From assembly GCF_003732265.1 (NCBI RefSeq), contig NZ_MOBK01000008.1, positions 248,001 through 312,000 on the forward strand: a stretch of 64,000 bases of DNA, written 5' to 3'. This DNA is from Pseudomonas brassicacearum. Lineage in GTDB: Bacteria; Pseudomonadota; Gammaproteobacteria; Pseudomonadales; Pseudomonadaceae. The position numbers and the translations under genes are program-made. This document shows positions 8,427-17,904 of the stretch, in pieces. The number at the start of each line of letters is the position of its first letter. Positions within the stretch are counted from its first letter, which is position 1. The notes under the pieces were generated by a model. It worked only from the letters and a program-made list of their open reading frames with translations, did no database searches and was not told where the DNA came from.

Positions 8427-11165
8427 CTAGGCCAGCACGCCCAACGCCTTCGCCCGAGCCACGGCTTGCGTGCGCCGCTCAACCCCGAGCTTGCTGTTGA
8501 TGTGGCTGGCGTGGGTCTTGACCGTGTGCAACGAGATGAACAGTTGATCGCTGATTTGCTGGTTCGAACAACCTTGGGCAATCAGTCGCAGCACCGCCAG
8601 TTCACGGGCGCTGAGCTGTTCTGCCCCCGCACATGACTCCACGGCCGGGCGAACGGCCACGATCGGTAATTGTTCCGCAAGGTTCTGCGAAAAAGCAGTT
8701 GGGGGACAGGTTTGAAGTTGCCCACGCAGCCATTCCGGATGTTCAGCGAGCAACCCGTCGAACGGTTGCAACACGCCGCCCGCCGCCGCTTCCAGCGCCT
8801 GAACCAGCGCCTTGCGGGCCTCGGGCTCGCGTCCGCTGGTCAGCAACAAGGTTACTTTTTGAGTCAGCGCCATTGCGCAGAGCAATTGCCGTCCGGTTTG
8901 CTGTCCATGTTCAAGCAACGCATTCAACCGGCCCTCGGCGAGCATCGGTTGCCCTTGAATGACTTCCAGCAAGGCCTGCTGCAACTCGATATGCAGCGGC
9001 AGCTGTGGATGAAACTCCGGCGGCGCGGCGGCGTGCTCGCCATTGTAGGTCTGGCCGAGACGCGCCAGCCAGGCCTCGGCCAGATCGGTGCGCCCCTGGG
9101 CCAGCCAGAGTTCGCATTTGACCAGGGTGATCATCGCCAGATAGTAAATCGGTGGCACGTCCCAGATGTGCATCAGCCGCTCGGCTTCGGCCAGTTCGGC
9201 GAAGGCTTTGGCAAACTCGCCACTGTTGCCCTCAAGCCGGGCGATCACGCAATGGCCGAGCAATACGCTGATATCGCGACAGGCCCGTGCTTCACTCAAA
9301 CCGGCTTGCAAGCGTGCCCGCGCGACCTGCGGTTGCAGGTGCATGGCCAGCAGGAAACCCTCATACATGGTCAGCCGGGCGCGTACGGCATAAAGCCGTT
9401 GCGGGGACAGCCCTTGCAAGCGTTGCAGGCCCTGACGGACCTCTTGCAGCGAACGCAGGATTTCCCCGCGCGCTTGCAGCACACGGGCGCGGTCGTAATG
9501 GGCCAATGCTTCAAACAACGGATTACCGACCCGCTGCGCCAATTCCAGCGACTCGCGGTTCAAGTTGCGCGCACGCCACAAATCACCGTCGGCGATGGCC
9601 AGGTTGGACAAGGTCGACAGGCACATCAGCCGTTGCCCGTAGCGTTTGGCCGGCAGGCTCTGCAGCGCTTCAGAGCAATAAAGAAGCGTCAGGTCACGGT
9701 TGCCGCGCCCGCGAGCGATGATGCCGCTCAGGGCCAGCCACTGCGCCAGCATCGACTTCTGCGCGGTGGCCGAAGGGGCCGGCAGGAAGCGGCTTAAATA
9801 GGCAGCCAGTTCCTCGGCGGCGTCCAGTTGACAGGCCAGCCCCAACGCCCAGCTGTAGAGCACGATCAATCGGGGGGTGCTGATCAGCAAACTGTCGGGC
9901 AGGTCCATTTTCCAGCGCAACAACATGCCGACATTTTGCTCGGCGAGCAGTTGTTCTTCGGAGAGGTTTTGCACCAGGTTGGCCGCAACGTCCAGATGCC
10001 CGGCACGCAACGCCTGCTCCACCGCTTCGTCGAGCAGCCCCTGTGCATTGAACCAGCGACATGCACGCAAATGCAGGCTGGCCGCAGGCACTATCGTCTG
10101 TGCGGTGGGCCGGGTGCGCAGCAGGTCGGAAAACAGATGGTGATAGCGATACCAGTGGCCGTGCTCGTCCAGCGGTACCAGGAACACTTGATGTGCCTGG
10201 AGGAAACGCAGGATTTCGGCACTGTCATGAGCTTCGCGGACCGCGTCGCAGAGCTCGCTGCAAAAACGCTCCTGGGGTGCCGTGTCGTAAAGGAACTGCT
10301 GCACTTCGGCCGGCAGGCAATCGATGACCTCTTCGAGCAGGTAATCGCGAATCAGCCCTTCCCCACCGTGCAGCGCCTGCGGCAACGCACCGTCGGTGCC
10401 CGCCTCGGAGGCTGCCAGCAACCAGAATCGCAGCCCAGCGACCCAGCCTTCACTGCGTTGAATCAGGCTTTCCAGCGCCTCGCCACGCAATGAACTGCTG
10501 TGGCGATCAAGCAACGTGAGGGCTTCATCGTGGGTCAGTCGAAGGTCCTGCTCATGCAGTTCGAGCAGTTGGCGCGACAGGCGCAAACGGGCCAGGTGCC
10601 AGTCCGGGCGCTGTCGACTGGTGACCATGACCAACAAGCCATCGGGCAAATGATTGAGGAAAAACTGCAGGCAACGATCGAGCACCGGGCCTTGCGCAAG
10701 GTGGTAATCGTCGAGCACCAGCAGCAAAGGCGTACTCGTCGACAGGTGAACGGCCAATTCGTCCAGCAACCCGTCCAGCCATTCTTCAAAGGCGAACGGC
10801 TGATGGCGCTGGCGCATTTTCAGCAGTCCCAGCGCCTGGCTGCCCAGTGTCGGAAAGTAATCCTGGAGCCCTTCGAGCAACCGCTCAAGAAAACGCCCCG
10901 GGTCGCTGTCTCGAGGACTCAACCCCAGCCACAGGCTTTGCCAATGAGGTGGCAAGCCCTGACAGAACTCCACTGCCAATGAACTCTTGCCGAACCCGGC
11001 GGGTGCGCTGACCAGCAACAGCCTGCCACCGAGACCGGCACTCAGGCGCTCGCACAAACGAGGCCGCAGCACATGGCCGTCGGGCAACGGGGGCCGAAAA
11101 AAGCGCCCGTCCAATGCGGCGATGGAAACGCTTGCGGGGCCCGGGGGTGGGGACAGATCAGTCAT
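8427..11165 (-). CDS. LuxR-family ATP-dependent regulator (MalT/AlkS type)
   Basis: This 912-residue protein has the layout of the large MalT/AlkS regulators. An N-terminal STAND ATPase carries a Walker A motif (APAGFGKSSL, residues 54-63) and a Walker B-like LLLVLDDYH at about 143-151. A long helical, TPR-like middle follows, and a LuxR helix-turn-helix occupies the last 65 residues (LSARELAVLRLIAQG, then SLHTVKTH). Such proteins bind a small inducer and ATP, oligomerise and activate transcription. It is the last of four minus-strand genes with the acyl-CoA ligase, DUF1302 and DUF1329 genes, so it probably controls them. The same four-gene neighbourhood exists, as I recall, in P. putida (PP_0763 to PP_0767). 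The inducer is not known from the sequence. Confidence 0.9.
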   Translation of the reverse strand: MTDLSPPPGPASVSIAALDGRFFRPPLPDGHVLRPRLCERLSAGLGGRLLLVSAPAGFGKSSLAVEFCQGLPPHWQSLWLGLSPRDSDPGRFLERLLEGLQDYFPTLGSQALGLLKMRQRHQPFAFEEWLDGLLDELAVHLSTSTPLLLVLDDYHLAQGPVLDRCLQFFLNHLPDGLLVMVTSRQRPDWHLARLRLSRQLLELHEQDLRLTHDEALTLLDRHSSSLRGEALESLIQRSEGWVAGLRFWLLAASEAGTDGALPQALHGGEGLIRDYLLEEVIDCLPAEVQQFLYDTAPQERFCSELCDAVREAHDSAEILRFLQAHQVFLVPLDEHGHWYRYHHLFSDLLRTRPTAQTIVPAASLHLRACRWFNAQGLLDEAVEQALRAGHLDVAANLVQNLSEEQLLAEQNVGMLLRWKMDLPDSLLISTPRLIVLYSWALGLACQLDAAEELAAYLSRFLPAPSATAQKSMLAQWLALSGIIARGRGNRDLTLLYCSEALQSLPAKRYGQRLMCLSTLSNLAIADGDLWRARNLNRESLELAQRVGNPLFEALAHYDRARVLQARGEILRSLQEVRQGLQRLQGLSPQRLYAVRARLTMYEGFLLAMHLQPQVARARLQAGLSEARACRDISVLLGHCVIARLEGNSGEFAKAFAELAEAERLMHIWDVPPIYYLAMITLVKCELWLAQGRTDLAEAWLARLGQTYNGEHAAAPPEFHPQLPLHIELQQALLEVIQGQPMLAEGRLNALLEHGQQTGRQLLCAMALTQKVTLLLTSGREPEARKALVQALEAAAGGVLQPFDGLLAEHPEWLRGQLQTCPPTAFSQNLAEQLPIVAVRPAVESCAGAEQLSARELAVLRLIAQGCSNQQISDQLFISLHTVKTHASHINSKLGVERRTQAVARAKALGVLA

Positions 11166-11322
11166 GGCCGGCTCTTGTTTGAATTGCGGATGGCGGCGTT
11201 GCAGATGTCCGCAGACTAGCGGTAAACGGATAGGGAATGAAGGTTATTGCTACAAATGGCTACAAAAAGTCTACAACCAGACGTTGCGGGGCCAGGGATG
11301 GCGTTTTCCTTTTAGACCGAGT

Positions 11323-11429
11323 TGCCCCCTTCGCGAGCAGGCTCGCTCCCACACTGGATCTGCGCAGCCCACACATTTCTATGCCTGCTGAAAACCAACT
11401 GTGGGAGCGAGCCTGCTCGCGAAGGGGCC
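11323..11429. repeat. REP pair (family A, inverted)
   Basis: Two inverted copies of the TCGCGAGCAGGCTCGCTCCCAC-type palindrome flank about 45 bases. The copies lie at about 11326-11354 and 11399-11429. Together with the terminator at 11469 they account for most of the 362-base space between the LuxR and DUF1329 genes, where I see no further gene. Confidence 0.85.
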
Positions 11430-11468
11430 ATAGAAGGCGCCGAAAATTCATTGTCCAAATGCCAGACA

Positions 11469-11500
11469 AAAAAACGCCCCGAACCAGTCGGGGCGTTTTC
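11469..11500 (-). terminator. Rho-independent terminator after the DUF1329 gene
   Basis: The stem AACGCCCCGA/TCGGGGCGTT, read on the minus strand, is followed by a run of seven T. It lies 28 bases beyond the DUF1329 stop codon and separates the DUF1329 gene from the LuxR gene. Confidence 0.85.
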
Positions 11501-11527
11501 GAGGATGCGGCCTCTGTTCAGTATGGG

Positions 11528-12892
11528 TTAACGAACCCCGTCCTGACGCAGTGCGGCCGGTGTGAAGTCACTGGTGGTGGCGGTGAAGCCGAAGTCATAC
11601 GCCTGTTTCTCTTCGTTCTTCATGCCCAGCGCCAGGTAACGGCCCGATTGCAGGTCGTACAAGGTTTCCAGGGTGTACCACGGCACTTGCACGTTGTAGT
11701 ACTGCTGGGAGTGAGCTTCCGCCACACGCCACAGCTGGTTACGACCGTCGTAGTGATCGATCACGGCGGCTTGCCAGGTGTCTTCGTCGATGTAGAAGTC
11801 ACGTTTGGCGTAGATGTGACGCTGACCTTCCTTCAGGGTAGCCACGATGTGCCAGACACGGCGCAGCTCGTAACGGCTCAGGTCCTGGTTGATGTGACCG
11901 GCCTTGATGATGTCGGTGTACTTGAGGTTCGGCGAGTCGAGTTTGTAGCTGTCGGAGGCGATGTACATCTCTTTCTTGCCTTCGAGCTTCCAGTCGTAGC
12001 GATCCGGTGCACCGTTGAACATGTCCAGGTTGTCGGAGGTACGCAGGCCATCCGCCGCGGTACCTGGCCCGTCATAGGACACTTGTGGCGCACGACGCAC
12101 ACGACGCTGACCGGCGTTGTAGACCCACGCCGAACGCGGCTCCTTCACTTGGTCGAGGGTTTCGTGCACCAGCAGCACACCACCGGCCAGACGTGCCGGC
12201 GCGGTCACTTTCTGCTTGAAGTAGAACAGGATGTTGCCCGGGTTTTTCGGGTCGTAGTCCTTCATCTTGTCGCGGAACACGAACTGGTCCTGGAAGTACA
12301 CCAGGCTGAACGAGCCGTTCGGCTGTGGCGTAGCCTGGGTTACCAGACGGGTCACGCTGCCACCGCGATAGCGGGTGATGTGGTTCCAGATGACTTCGAC
12401 GCCGCTTTTCGGAATCGGGAACGGTACGGCGGTTTCGAAGTTTTCCAGGCCGTTGCCGCCGGACACGAGGGTTGTCGTGGTGGCGTTCTTCTTGATGGCG
12501 GCGAACACGTCATCCGGCACAGTGGAACCGCGATGGGACGGGTAAACCGGCATCTTGAAGGTTTCCGGGTAGCGCTTGAACATCGCGTACTGGCCCGGGG
12601 CAAGTTTCTCTTTGTACTGGTCGACGTTCTGCGCGGTGATGGTGAACAGTGGTTTTTCACTGGCGAACGGGTCGGACAGGAACCCTTTGCTGTCGACCGT
12701 GCCGGCGTTTTTCGGCATGGGTTTCCAGGCCGGAATCGAACCGTCGGCGTTGCCCGCCATCTCGGCACCCATCGGCGTCAGGCTCTTGCCCAGTTTGTCG
12801 GCTTCGGCCGCAGGGACCGCCGCCATCACGCTGGTCGCCAGCAGCGAAAGCCCCAAGACACCGGCGTGGAACAGACTCTTTGTTATTTTCAT
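11528..12892 (-). CDS. DUF1329 family periplasmic/outer-membrane-associated protein
   Basis: This 454-residue protein starts with a Sec signal peptide (cleavage likely after VMA, residue 24) and matches the DUF1329 family, whose fold is thought to resemble LolA/LolB-like lipid-binding proteins. It lies 28 bases downstream of the DUF1302 gene in the same direction, so the two are probably co-transcribed. The DUF1302-DUF1329 pair is common in Pseudomonas. From memory, fitness studies in P. putida link the pair to growth on esters and medium-chain compounds, but the biochemical role is unproven. A plausible job is binding or moving a hydrophobic substrate across the periplasm. Confidence 0.88.
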   Translation of the reverse strand: MKITKSLFHAGVLGLSLLATSVMAAVPAAEADKLGKSLTPMGAEMAGNADGSIPAWKPMPKNAGTVDSKGFLSDPFASEKPLFTITAQNVDQYKEKLAPGQYAMFKRYPETFKMPVYPSHRGSTVPDDVFAAIKKNATTTTLVSGGNGLENFETAVPFPIPKSGVEVIWNHITRYRGGSVTRLVTQATPQPNGSFSLVYFQDQFVFRDKMKDYDPKNPGNILFYFKQKVTAPARLAGGVLLVHETLDQVKEPRSAWVYNAGQRRVRRAPQVSYDGPGTAADGLRTSDNLDMFNGAPDRYDWKLEGKKEMYIASDSYKLDSPNLKYTDIIKAGHINQDLSRYELRRVWHIVATLKEGQRHIYAKRDFYIDEDTWQAAVIDHYDGRNQLWRVAEAHSQQYYNVQVPWYTLETLYDLQSGRYLALGMKNEEKQAYDFGFTATTSDFTPAALRQDGVR

Positions 12893-12920
12893 ATGTGTGT
12901 TCGTCCTGAATAAACAGTGC

Positions 12921-14822
12921 TTAGAAGTTCACGCCGACGCTGAGCGCAACAAAGTCGCGATCATCTACGGTGGTGTACTTGCCGTCGAAGAAGTTGGTGT
13001 AGGCCAGGCTCGCGGTGTAGGTGTTCTGGTATTCGGCATCGACGCCCAGGCTCACCGCTTTACGACCTTCTTCGAAGTTGCCGCCAGGGCCAGGCGAGTA
13101 ACCGTCCACGTCGTGGGACCAGGCCACGTTCGGCTTGAGGTTCACGCCGGCGAACACGTCGTTGTATTCCCAGATCGCACGACCGCGGTAGCCCCACGAA
13201 GTCGCCGTGGTGAAGCCGTCGTTGTCGCAGTTGCGGCTGCGGTTATTGGTGGCAGCGCCGGGGCCGGCCCCGTTGATGGTGCTGGTGTTGAGTGCAACAC
13301 AGGTGTCCAGAGCGCCCGAGGCGGGCAGACTGCCAGGACCGTAGACCGGATCGCGGCCATAACGAACGTCAGAGGTGCTTTCCAGGCCGCCAACATGGGT
13401 CACGCCCACTTCGCCGACCAGCGTAAGACGGCTGGCACCCATGACCTGATCAAAGAAGTGCGTCAGGGTGGTCTGGAACTGGGTGACTTCCTTACGACGA
13501 TAACCGTTCAGGTCAGTGCCCGGCGCGGCGGACAGCAACGAAGCGTTGGTCAACGGATTATTCGCGTTGCCGTTGCCCAAAGGACGAATGCCGGCGAACA
13601 GAATGTCGGTGGAGTTCAACTGCACCGGTGCGTTCGGACGGTAGCTGATCTCACCGCTCCACGCCGTACCGGTAGGCAGGGTGGTGGAGAAGCTCAAGCC
13701 GTACAGGCGAATGTCTTCAGGGTATTCGATGAAGTATTTCGAGTTACCCGCGACCAGCAGCGGCCCCAGTGCCTGGAACGGGCCTGGCAATGCCGCCACG
13801 CCGTTGTAGACCGATTGCGGTGCACCCGTGGCGCTGAAGATCGGCGCACGGCTGTGGTAGTTCATGAAGTAGGCACCGAACTCGGTGTCCAGCGGGTCGA
13901 ACATGTACTTGAAGGACGCGCCCCACTGGCCGCTGTCACGTGCATCACGATCGCCGCCACGCTGGACCAGAACACCTTCTTCGTTGACGTTGACACCGTT
14001 GGCTGCCAACGGGCCCAGCGCGATGGCCGGAATCTGCGAGCGCTTGTTCAGCACGCGCAGGTTGTTGTCGCAACCGTCGGCGACGATGTCTGGCTGAGAG
14101 AAGAACGTGCCGCAGTTATCGACAACGGTCTGGTCCCATTCCAGCTGGTAGAACGCTTCGGCCGAGAGGTTTTCGGTCAGGCTCTGGGACACGTAGAACA
14201 TGTTGACCGGGATCAGGCCTTCCTTGATCTCGGCTCCCGGACGACGGAACGCGGACACGTCGATCGGGTTGATCGAGTTGATGCCGCCGCCGATGAATGT
14301 ACTTTCACCCCAGCTCACGACCTGCTTGCCCAGACGCACGGAGCCCGGCTCATCGGCAACGGTGTAGTTGTGGTAGATGAAGGCGTCGAGGATTTGCCCG
14401 CCAGAGGACTTGGCGCCCTCTTTGCGACCGTCGTTTTCGACGTTCTTGAATTCCAGGTTGGTATCTTGCAGTGCGAAGTCGTACCAGTATTTGCCCCGGA
14501 CAAACACGCCGGTATCGCCGTATTTCAACTCAAGGTCATGGATGCCCTTGAAGATCTTCGAGAACGCTTGCCCGCTCTTGAAGTTCAAGTGTCCGTCATC
14601 GGAGGTCTGGGACAGGCCATGCCCGCCGTTGTTGACGCCGATCAGGTTCTTGTTCGGCTGCTGGGTCGAGACGCTCATACCCAGGGACAGCGACGAGTCG
14701 AACTGACCTTCGATTTCACCAACGTTGAAACTGACGCCGAATGCAGGCCCGGCGAGCGAAGAGGCGAGACTGACCGCCAGGGGCAATTTCGCCCGGCGCC
14801 AGAACTTGTTTACTGATGTCAT
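12921..14822 (-). CDS. DUF1302 family outer-membrane protein
   Basis: This 633-residue protein has a signal peptide (hydrophobic core LPLAVSLASSLAG, cleavage near AFG, residue 29) and a DUF1302 body. Long stretches alternate polar and aromatic residues, and the C terminus ends in a Phe (SVGVNF), as in outer-membrane beta-barrels. I chose the ATG at 14822 because GGAG lies 8 bases upstream and the signal peptide begins there. It is first of a pair with DUF1329. The role is inferred: an outer-membrane route or scaffold for a hydrophobic substrate, given the acyl-CoA ligase next door. Confidence 0.88.
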   Translation of the reverse strand: MTSVNKFWRRAKLPLAVSLASSLAGPAFGVSFNVGEIEGQFDSSLSLGMSVSTQQPNKNLIGVNNGGHGLSQTSDDGHLNFKSGQAFSKIFKGIHDLELKYGDTGVFVRGKYWYDFALQDTNLEFKNVENDGRKEGAKSSGGQILDAFIYHNYTVADEPGSVRLGKQVVSWGESTFIGGGINSINPIDVSAFRRPGAEIKEGLIPVNMFYVSQSLTENLSAEAFYQLEWDQTVVDNCGTFFSQPDIVADGCDNNLRVLNKRSQIPAIALGPLAANGVNVNEEGVLVQRGGDRDARDSGQWGASFKYMFDPLDTEFGAYFMNYHSRAPIFSATGAPQSVYNGVAALPGPFQALGPLLVAGNSKYFIEYPEDIRLYGLSFSTTLPTGTAWSGEISYRPNAPVQLNSTDILFAGIRPLGNGNANNPLTNASLLSAAPGTDLNGYRRKEVTQFQTTLTHFFDQVMGASRLTLVGEVGVTHVGGLESTSDVRYGRDPVYGPGSLPASGALDTCVALNTSTINGAGPGAATNNRSRNCDNDGFTTATSWGYRGRAIWEYNDVFAGVNLKPNVAWSHDVDGYSPGPGGNFEEGRKAVSLGVDAEYQNTYTASLAYTNFFDGKYTTVDDRDFVALSVGVNF

Positions 14823-15159
14823 CGACGCTACTCCATGTGCATTATTGTTATGGCAGTGAGCACTTCTAAAAACGTTGTGGGTGACGGGGAGCCAAGGCGT
14901 CCCGAAGTCACTCCAAAATTGCATCGCCCCGTTTTGTGCGTTTGCTCCGTTCTTAAAAATCCTTGAGCGGACTATAGCCAGCAGGTAGTAGAGCTTGATC
15001 CCTCTAAAGTGTGATTTGCAGCTGCCGGCCACTCTGGAACAGTCCTTTCGCCAGTCCGACACATGTCGGCACGGCAAGGATGGCTGAAAATTCGGATTAC
15101 ACAAGCCAAGCGCTTGCTTGGTGGGGCTGGCGTGCCCTTTCGGGCACACCAGAGGACGC
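14823..15159. other. Intergenic region upstream of the DUF1302 gene
   Basis: This 337-base gap has no coding region that I would support. It should hold the promoter for the DUF1302-DUF1329 genes on the minus strand, but I see no convincing -10/-35 or -24/-12 pair. Near the ligase stop codon there is a hairpin (15127-15152). Confidence 0.5.
15127..15152 (-). terminator. Possible terminator hairpin after the acyl-CoA ligase gene
   Basis: The arms CTGGCGTGCCC and GGGCACACCAG pair over 11 positions with one mismatch around a TTTC loop, 8 bases beyond the ligase stop. No T-run follows on the minus strand, so it may only slow transcription or stabilise the 3' end. Confidence 0.5.
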
Positions 15160-16842
15160 TTAAAGCGTCGAGAGGAACGCGCTGTTGTTGGCCTGCCATT
15201 CAGTGATGTCGAGGCGGATACGCTTCTTGTCGAGCTTGCCGACACTGGTCTTGGGAATTTCAGTAACAAGCGCAATCTGGCTAGGAATTGCCCACTTGCT
15301 CAGGTGCCCCAATTCCACGAATGGCTTGAGGTGTTCCTTGAGTTCCCGGGCCCCGATCTCATGCCCTTCGCGAAGAACCAGCAGGGCGAATGGGCGCTCG
15401 CCCCATTGCGGATCGGCGATGCCCACCACTGCTACTTCGCGTACCGAAACGTGGCGACTGATCAAGTCTTCGAGGTCCAGGGACGAGATCCACTCGCCAC
15501 CGGTCTTGATCACGTCCTTGATGCGGTCACGAATGTCGATCACGCCCATGGCGTCCAGCGTCGCCACGTCGCCGGTATGCAGCCAGCCTCCGGCCCAGAG
15601 CTCGGCGCCCTTCTGCGGTTCGTTGAAGTAGCCCTCGGTGAGCCAAGGCGCACGCAGCACTAGCTCGCCCTGGGTCTCGCCATCGGCGGGCAGGAAATTG
15701 CCGTCGGTGTCGACGATCGCGGCCTCCACCAGGGGCCCCGGCACGCCGGCCTTGATGCGATACGTGGTGCGTTCGTCTTCGCTGCCGGCCATCAATTCAT
15801 CGTTGAGGTGAGCACACGACACCAGCGGCCCGGTTTCCGACATGCCATACGCCGCCGTCAACTGGATGCCCTTGGCCTTGGCCGCTTCGTACAGCGTGCG
15901 GTTCAGCGCACTGCCGCCGATGACGATTTTCCAGCCGCCGAAATCCGTGCCTTGCGCCGCTTTGGCGTTGAGGATCATTTGCAAAATGGTCGGTACGCAG
16001 TGAGAAAAGGTGACCTTCTCCTTGTGCCACAGCTCCACCAGGTATTCCGGGTCGTAACGGCCAGGATAAACCTGCTTGAGCCCGAGCATGGTCGCCACAT
16101 ACGGCAAGCCCCAGGCATGCACATGGAACATCGGGGTGATCGGCATGTACACGTCACTGGTGCCCAACAGCCGCACGCTGTCGATGGAGCCCATGATGGT
16201 CGACACGCCCATGGTGTGCAGCACCAGTTGCCGGTGGGTGAAATACACACCTTTGGGATTACCGGTGGTACCGGTGGTGTAGAACGTGGTCGCGACGGAG
16301 TTTTCGTCGAAGTCCTGGAAGTCGTATTGCGGGCTGGCGGCCGCCAGCAACTGCTCGTACTCGCCGATCAGGTTCGGCAGGTCGGCGGTTTTTTCCGGCA
16401 GGTCGGTCAGCAGCAGGGTTTTCTCGACCGTGGTCAGGTGCCCGGCAATCGCCTGGTAAAGCCCCACGAACTCGCTGTTGACCAGCACAAAGCGGTCCTC
16501 GGCGTGGTTCATGGTGTAGAGGATCTGTTCCGGCGACAGGCGCACGTTGATGGTGTGAATCACCGCGCCGATCATCGGGATGGCGAACATGCATTCCAGG
16601 TAGCGATGGCTGTCCCAGTCCATCACCGCCACGGTATCCCCGGCCTTGACGCCGGCGGCCGTCAGCACGTTGGCCAGCCGGGCGACCCGTTCGATCAGGG
16701 TCGGATAGCTGTAGCGCAGCTGGTCGCGGTAAATGATCTCGCGGGTTTTCTCATAACGAGCGCCGGACATCAGCAGCCGCTTGATCAGCAGCGGATACTG
16801 GTAAGCGCCTTCGGCTGGGGGGATAACGCGAGTCTGCAACAT
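15160..16842 (-). CDS. alkK: Medium-chain fatty-acid--CoA ligase (AlkK-like)
   Basis: This 560-residue AMP-forming ligase activates fatty acids to acyl-CoA via an acyl-adenylate. The P-loop signature TTFYTTGTTGNPKG lies at about 185-198. The YGMSETGP motif is in the middle, and the catalytic-lysine region KTSVGKLDKKRIR is near the end. I chose the ATG at 16842, preceded by AAAAGGGA, over an in-frame start at 16902. Length and start resemble AlkK-type medium-chain ligases of Pseudomonas. The exact chain length cannot be read from the sequence. Its neighbours, DUF1302, DUF1329 and the AlkS/MalT-like regulator, point to use of exogenous medium-chain acids or esters. Confidence 0.88.
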   Translation of the reverse strand: MLQTRVIPPAEGAYQYPLLIKRLLMSGARYEKTREIIYRDQLRYSYPTLIERVARLANVLTAAGVKAGDTVAVMDWDSHRYLECMFAIPMIGAVIHTINVRLSPEQILYTMNHAEDRFVLVNSEFVGLYQAIAGHLTTVEKTLLLTDLPEKTADLPNLIGEYEQLLAAASPQYDFQDFDENSVATTFYTTGTTGNPKGVYFTHRQLVLHTMGVSTIMGSIDSVRLLGTSDVYMPITPMFHVHAWGLPYVATMLGLKQVYPGRYDPEYLVELWHKEKVTFSHCVPTILQMILNAKAAQGTDFGGWKIVIGGSALNRTLYEAAKAKGIQLTAAYGMSETGPLVSCAHLNDELMAGSEDERTTYRIKAGVPGPLVEAAIVDTDGNFLPADGETQGELVLRAPWLTEGYFNEPQKGAELWAGGWLHTGDVATLDAMGVIDIRDRIKDVIKTGGEWISSLDLEDLISRHVSVREVAVVGIADPQWGERPFALLVLREGHEIGARELKEHLKPFVELGHLSKWAIPSQIALVTEIPKTSVGKLDKKRIRLDITEWQANNSAFLSTL

Positions 16843-16995
16843 ATGAATCCCTTTTCTGGCTGCACGGTGTTGGCTGAATGAAAGCACTTTAGTGCCCTTC
16901 AATGTCAGCCAAATCAGCCAAAGGAATGATTTGCAGAGCCGTACAAATGCTAGCTTTGCGCCAGCATTTGCAGGATATCGAGGATCAACCCGCTA

Positions 16996-17625
16996 TCAAT
17001 GCATCTCGGTGAACGCGAGTTTCACGCCGATGGCGATCAGCACCACGCCCATGGTGCGGTCGAACCAGTGGCCCATGCGGGCGAAACCGGCGCGCACACG
17101 CTGTTGGCTGAACAGCCGCGCCACCAGGCAAAACCACAGCGCCGTCGCTGCCGCGAGGTAAACCCCGTAACCGGCTTGCACCGCCAGTGGCGTGTGCGGA
17201 TTGATGACCACGGTGAACAACGACAGGAAGAACAGCGTGGCTTTCGGGTTCAGGCCGTTGGTCACGAAACCGGAGGTGAACGCGCCACGGGCGGTGCGCT
17301 CGCCGGTTTCCTTATGCAGGTTGTCATCGACAGCCTTGGCCGGTTGCGCGCGCAGGGCCTTGTAGCCGATGTACAGCAGGTACGCGGCGGCGGCCCATTT
17401 CAGCGCGTTGAACAACACGATCGACTGGGACACGATCAGGCCGATGCCGAGCAGCGAATAACCGACGTGCAGGAAAATGGCGGTGCCGACGCCCAGCGCC
17501 GTCCAGGTGCCGGCCCGCCGACCGTGGGTCACGCTTTCACGCACCACCACGGCAAAGTCCGGGCCTGGGCTGGCCACGGCGAGCAAGTGAATCAGGGCAA
17601 CGGTCAAGAACTCTGTCCAGTACAT
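16996..17625 (-). CDS. LysE/RhtB family amino-acid exporter
   Basis: This 209-residue inner-membrane protein has about six hydrophobic segments and the family's N-terminal signature SPGPDFAVVVRESVTHGRRAG. The length is typical for LysE/RhtB/YggA exporters of amino acids or homoserine lactones. The start at 17625 is preceded by AAGGAG. It stands alone between the ligase gene and a REP pair. Substrate not predictable. Confidence 0.92.
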   Translation of the reverse strand: MYWTEFLTVALIHLLAVASPGPDFAVVVRESVTHGRRAGTWTALGVGTAIFLHVGYSLLGIGLIVSQSIVLFNALKWAAAAYLLYIGYKALRAQPAKAVDDNLHKETGERTARGAFTSGFVTNGLNPKATLFFLSLFTVVINPHTPLAVQAGYGVYLAAATALWFCLVARLFSQQRVRAGFARMGHWFDRTMGVVLIAIGVKLAFTEMH

Positions 17626-17676
17626 AGGGGCTCCTTAGGGCGGATCGAAAGAAAAAATCTGTAGCGAACTTCTCAT

Positions 17677-17810
17677 TGTGGCGAGGGGGCTTGCCCCCGT
17701 GCGGCTGCGCAGCAGTCGTAAAAACGGATGACGCGGTATGTCTGACAATTCATAGCCACTTGGGCTGGGGCCGCTATGCGACCCAACGGGGGCAAGCCCC
17801 CTCGCCACAG
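17677..17810. repeat. REP pair (family B, inverted)
   Basis: TTGTGGCGAGGGGGCTTGCC at 17677 and its inverted copy ending in CCCCTCGCCACA at 17810 flank about 85 bases. This is a second REP family, different in sequence from the GCGAGCAAGCCCGC family elsewhere in the window. Confidence 0.9.
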
Positions 17811-17904
17811 GTTTTGTCGTGGCCCGGCCAATGGGTAACCATTTGTTTCATCTGGTAGGCTCGGCAGATTACGCCTTCAGTTCAATGCACAAAAGGTACA
17901 GTTG

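Noticed and set aside
11237..12913. Long plus-strand open frames opposite the DUF1329 and DUF1302 genes (also 12576-14816)
   Set aside because: They are antisense shadows of high-GC genes; the minus-strand proteins have signal peptides and family matches.
15808..16881. Plus-strand frame of 357 codons opposite the acyl-CoA ligase
   Set aside because: The ligase on the other strand has all family motifs; the plus-strand product is Arg/Gly/His-rich and has no homologue I recognise.
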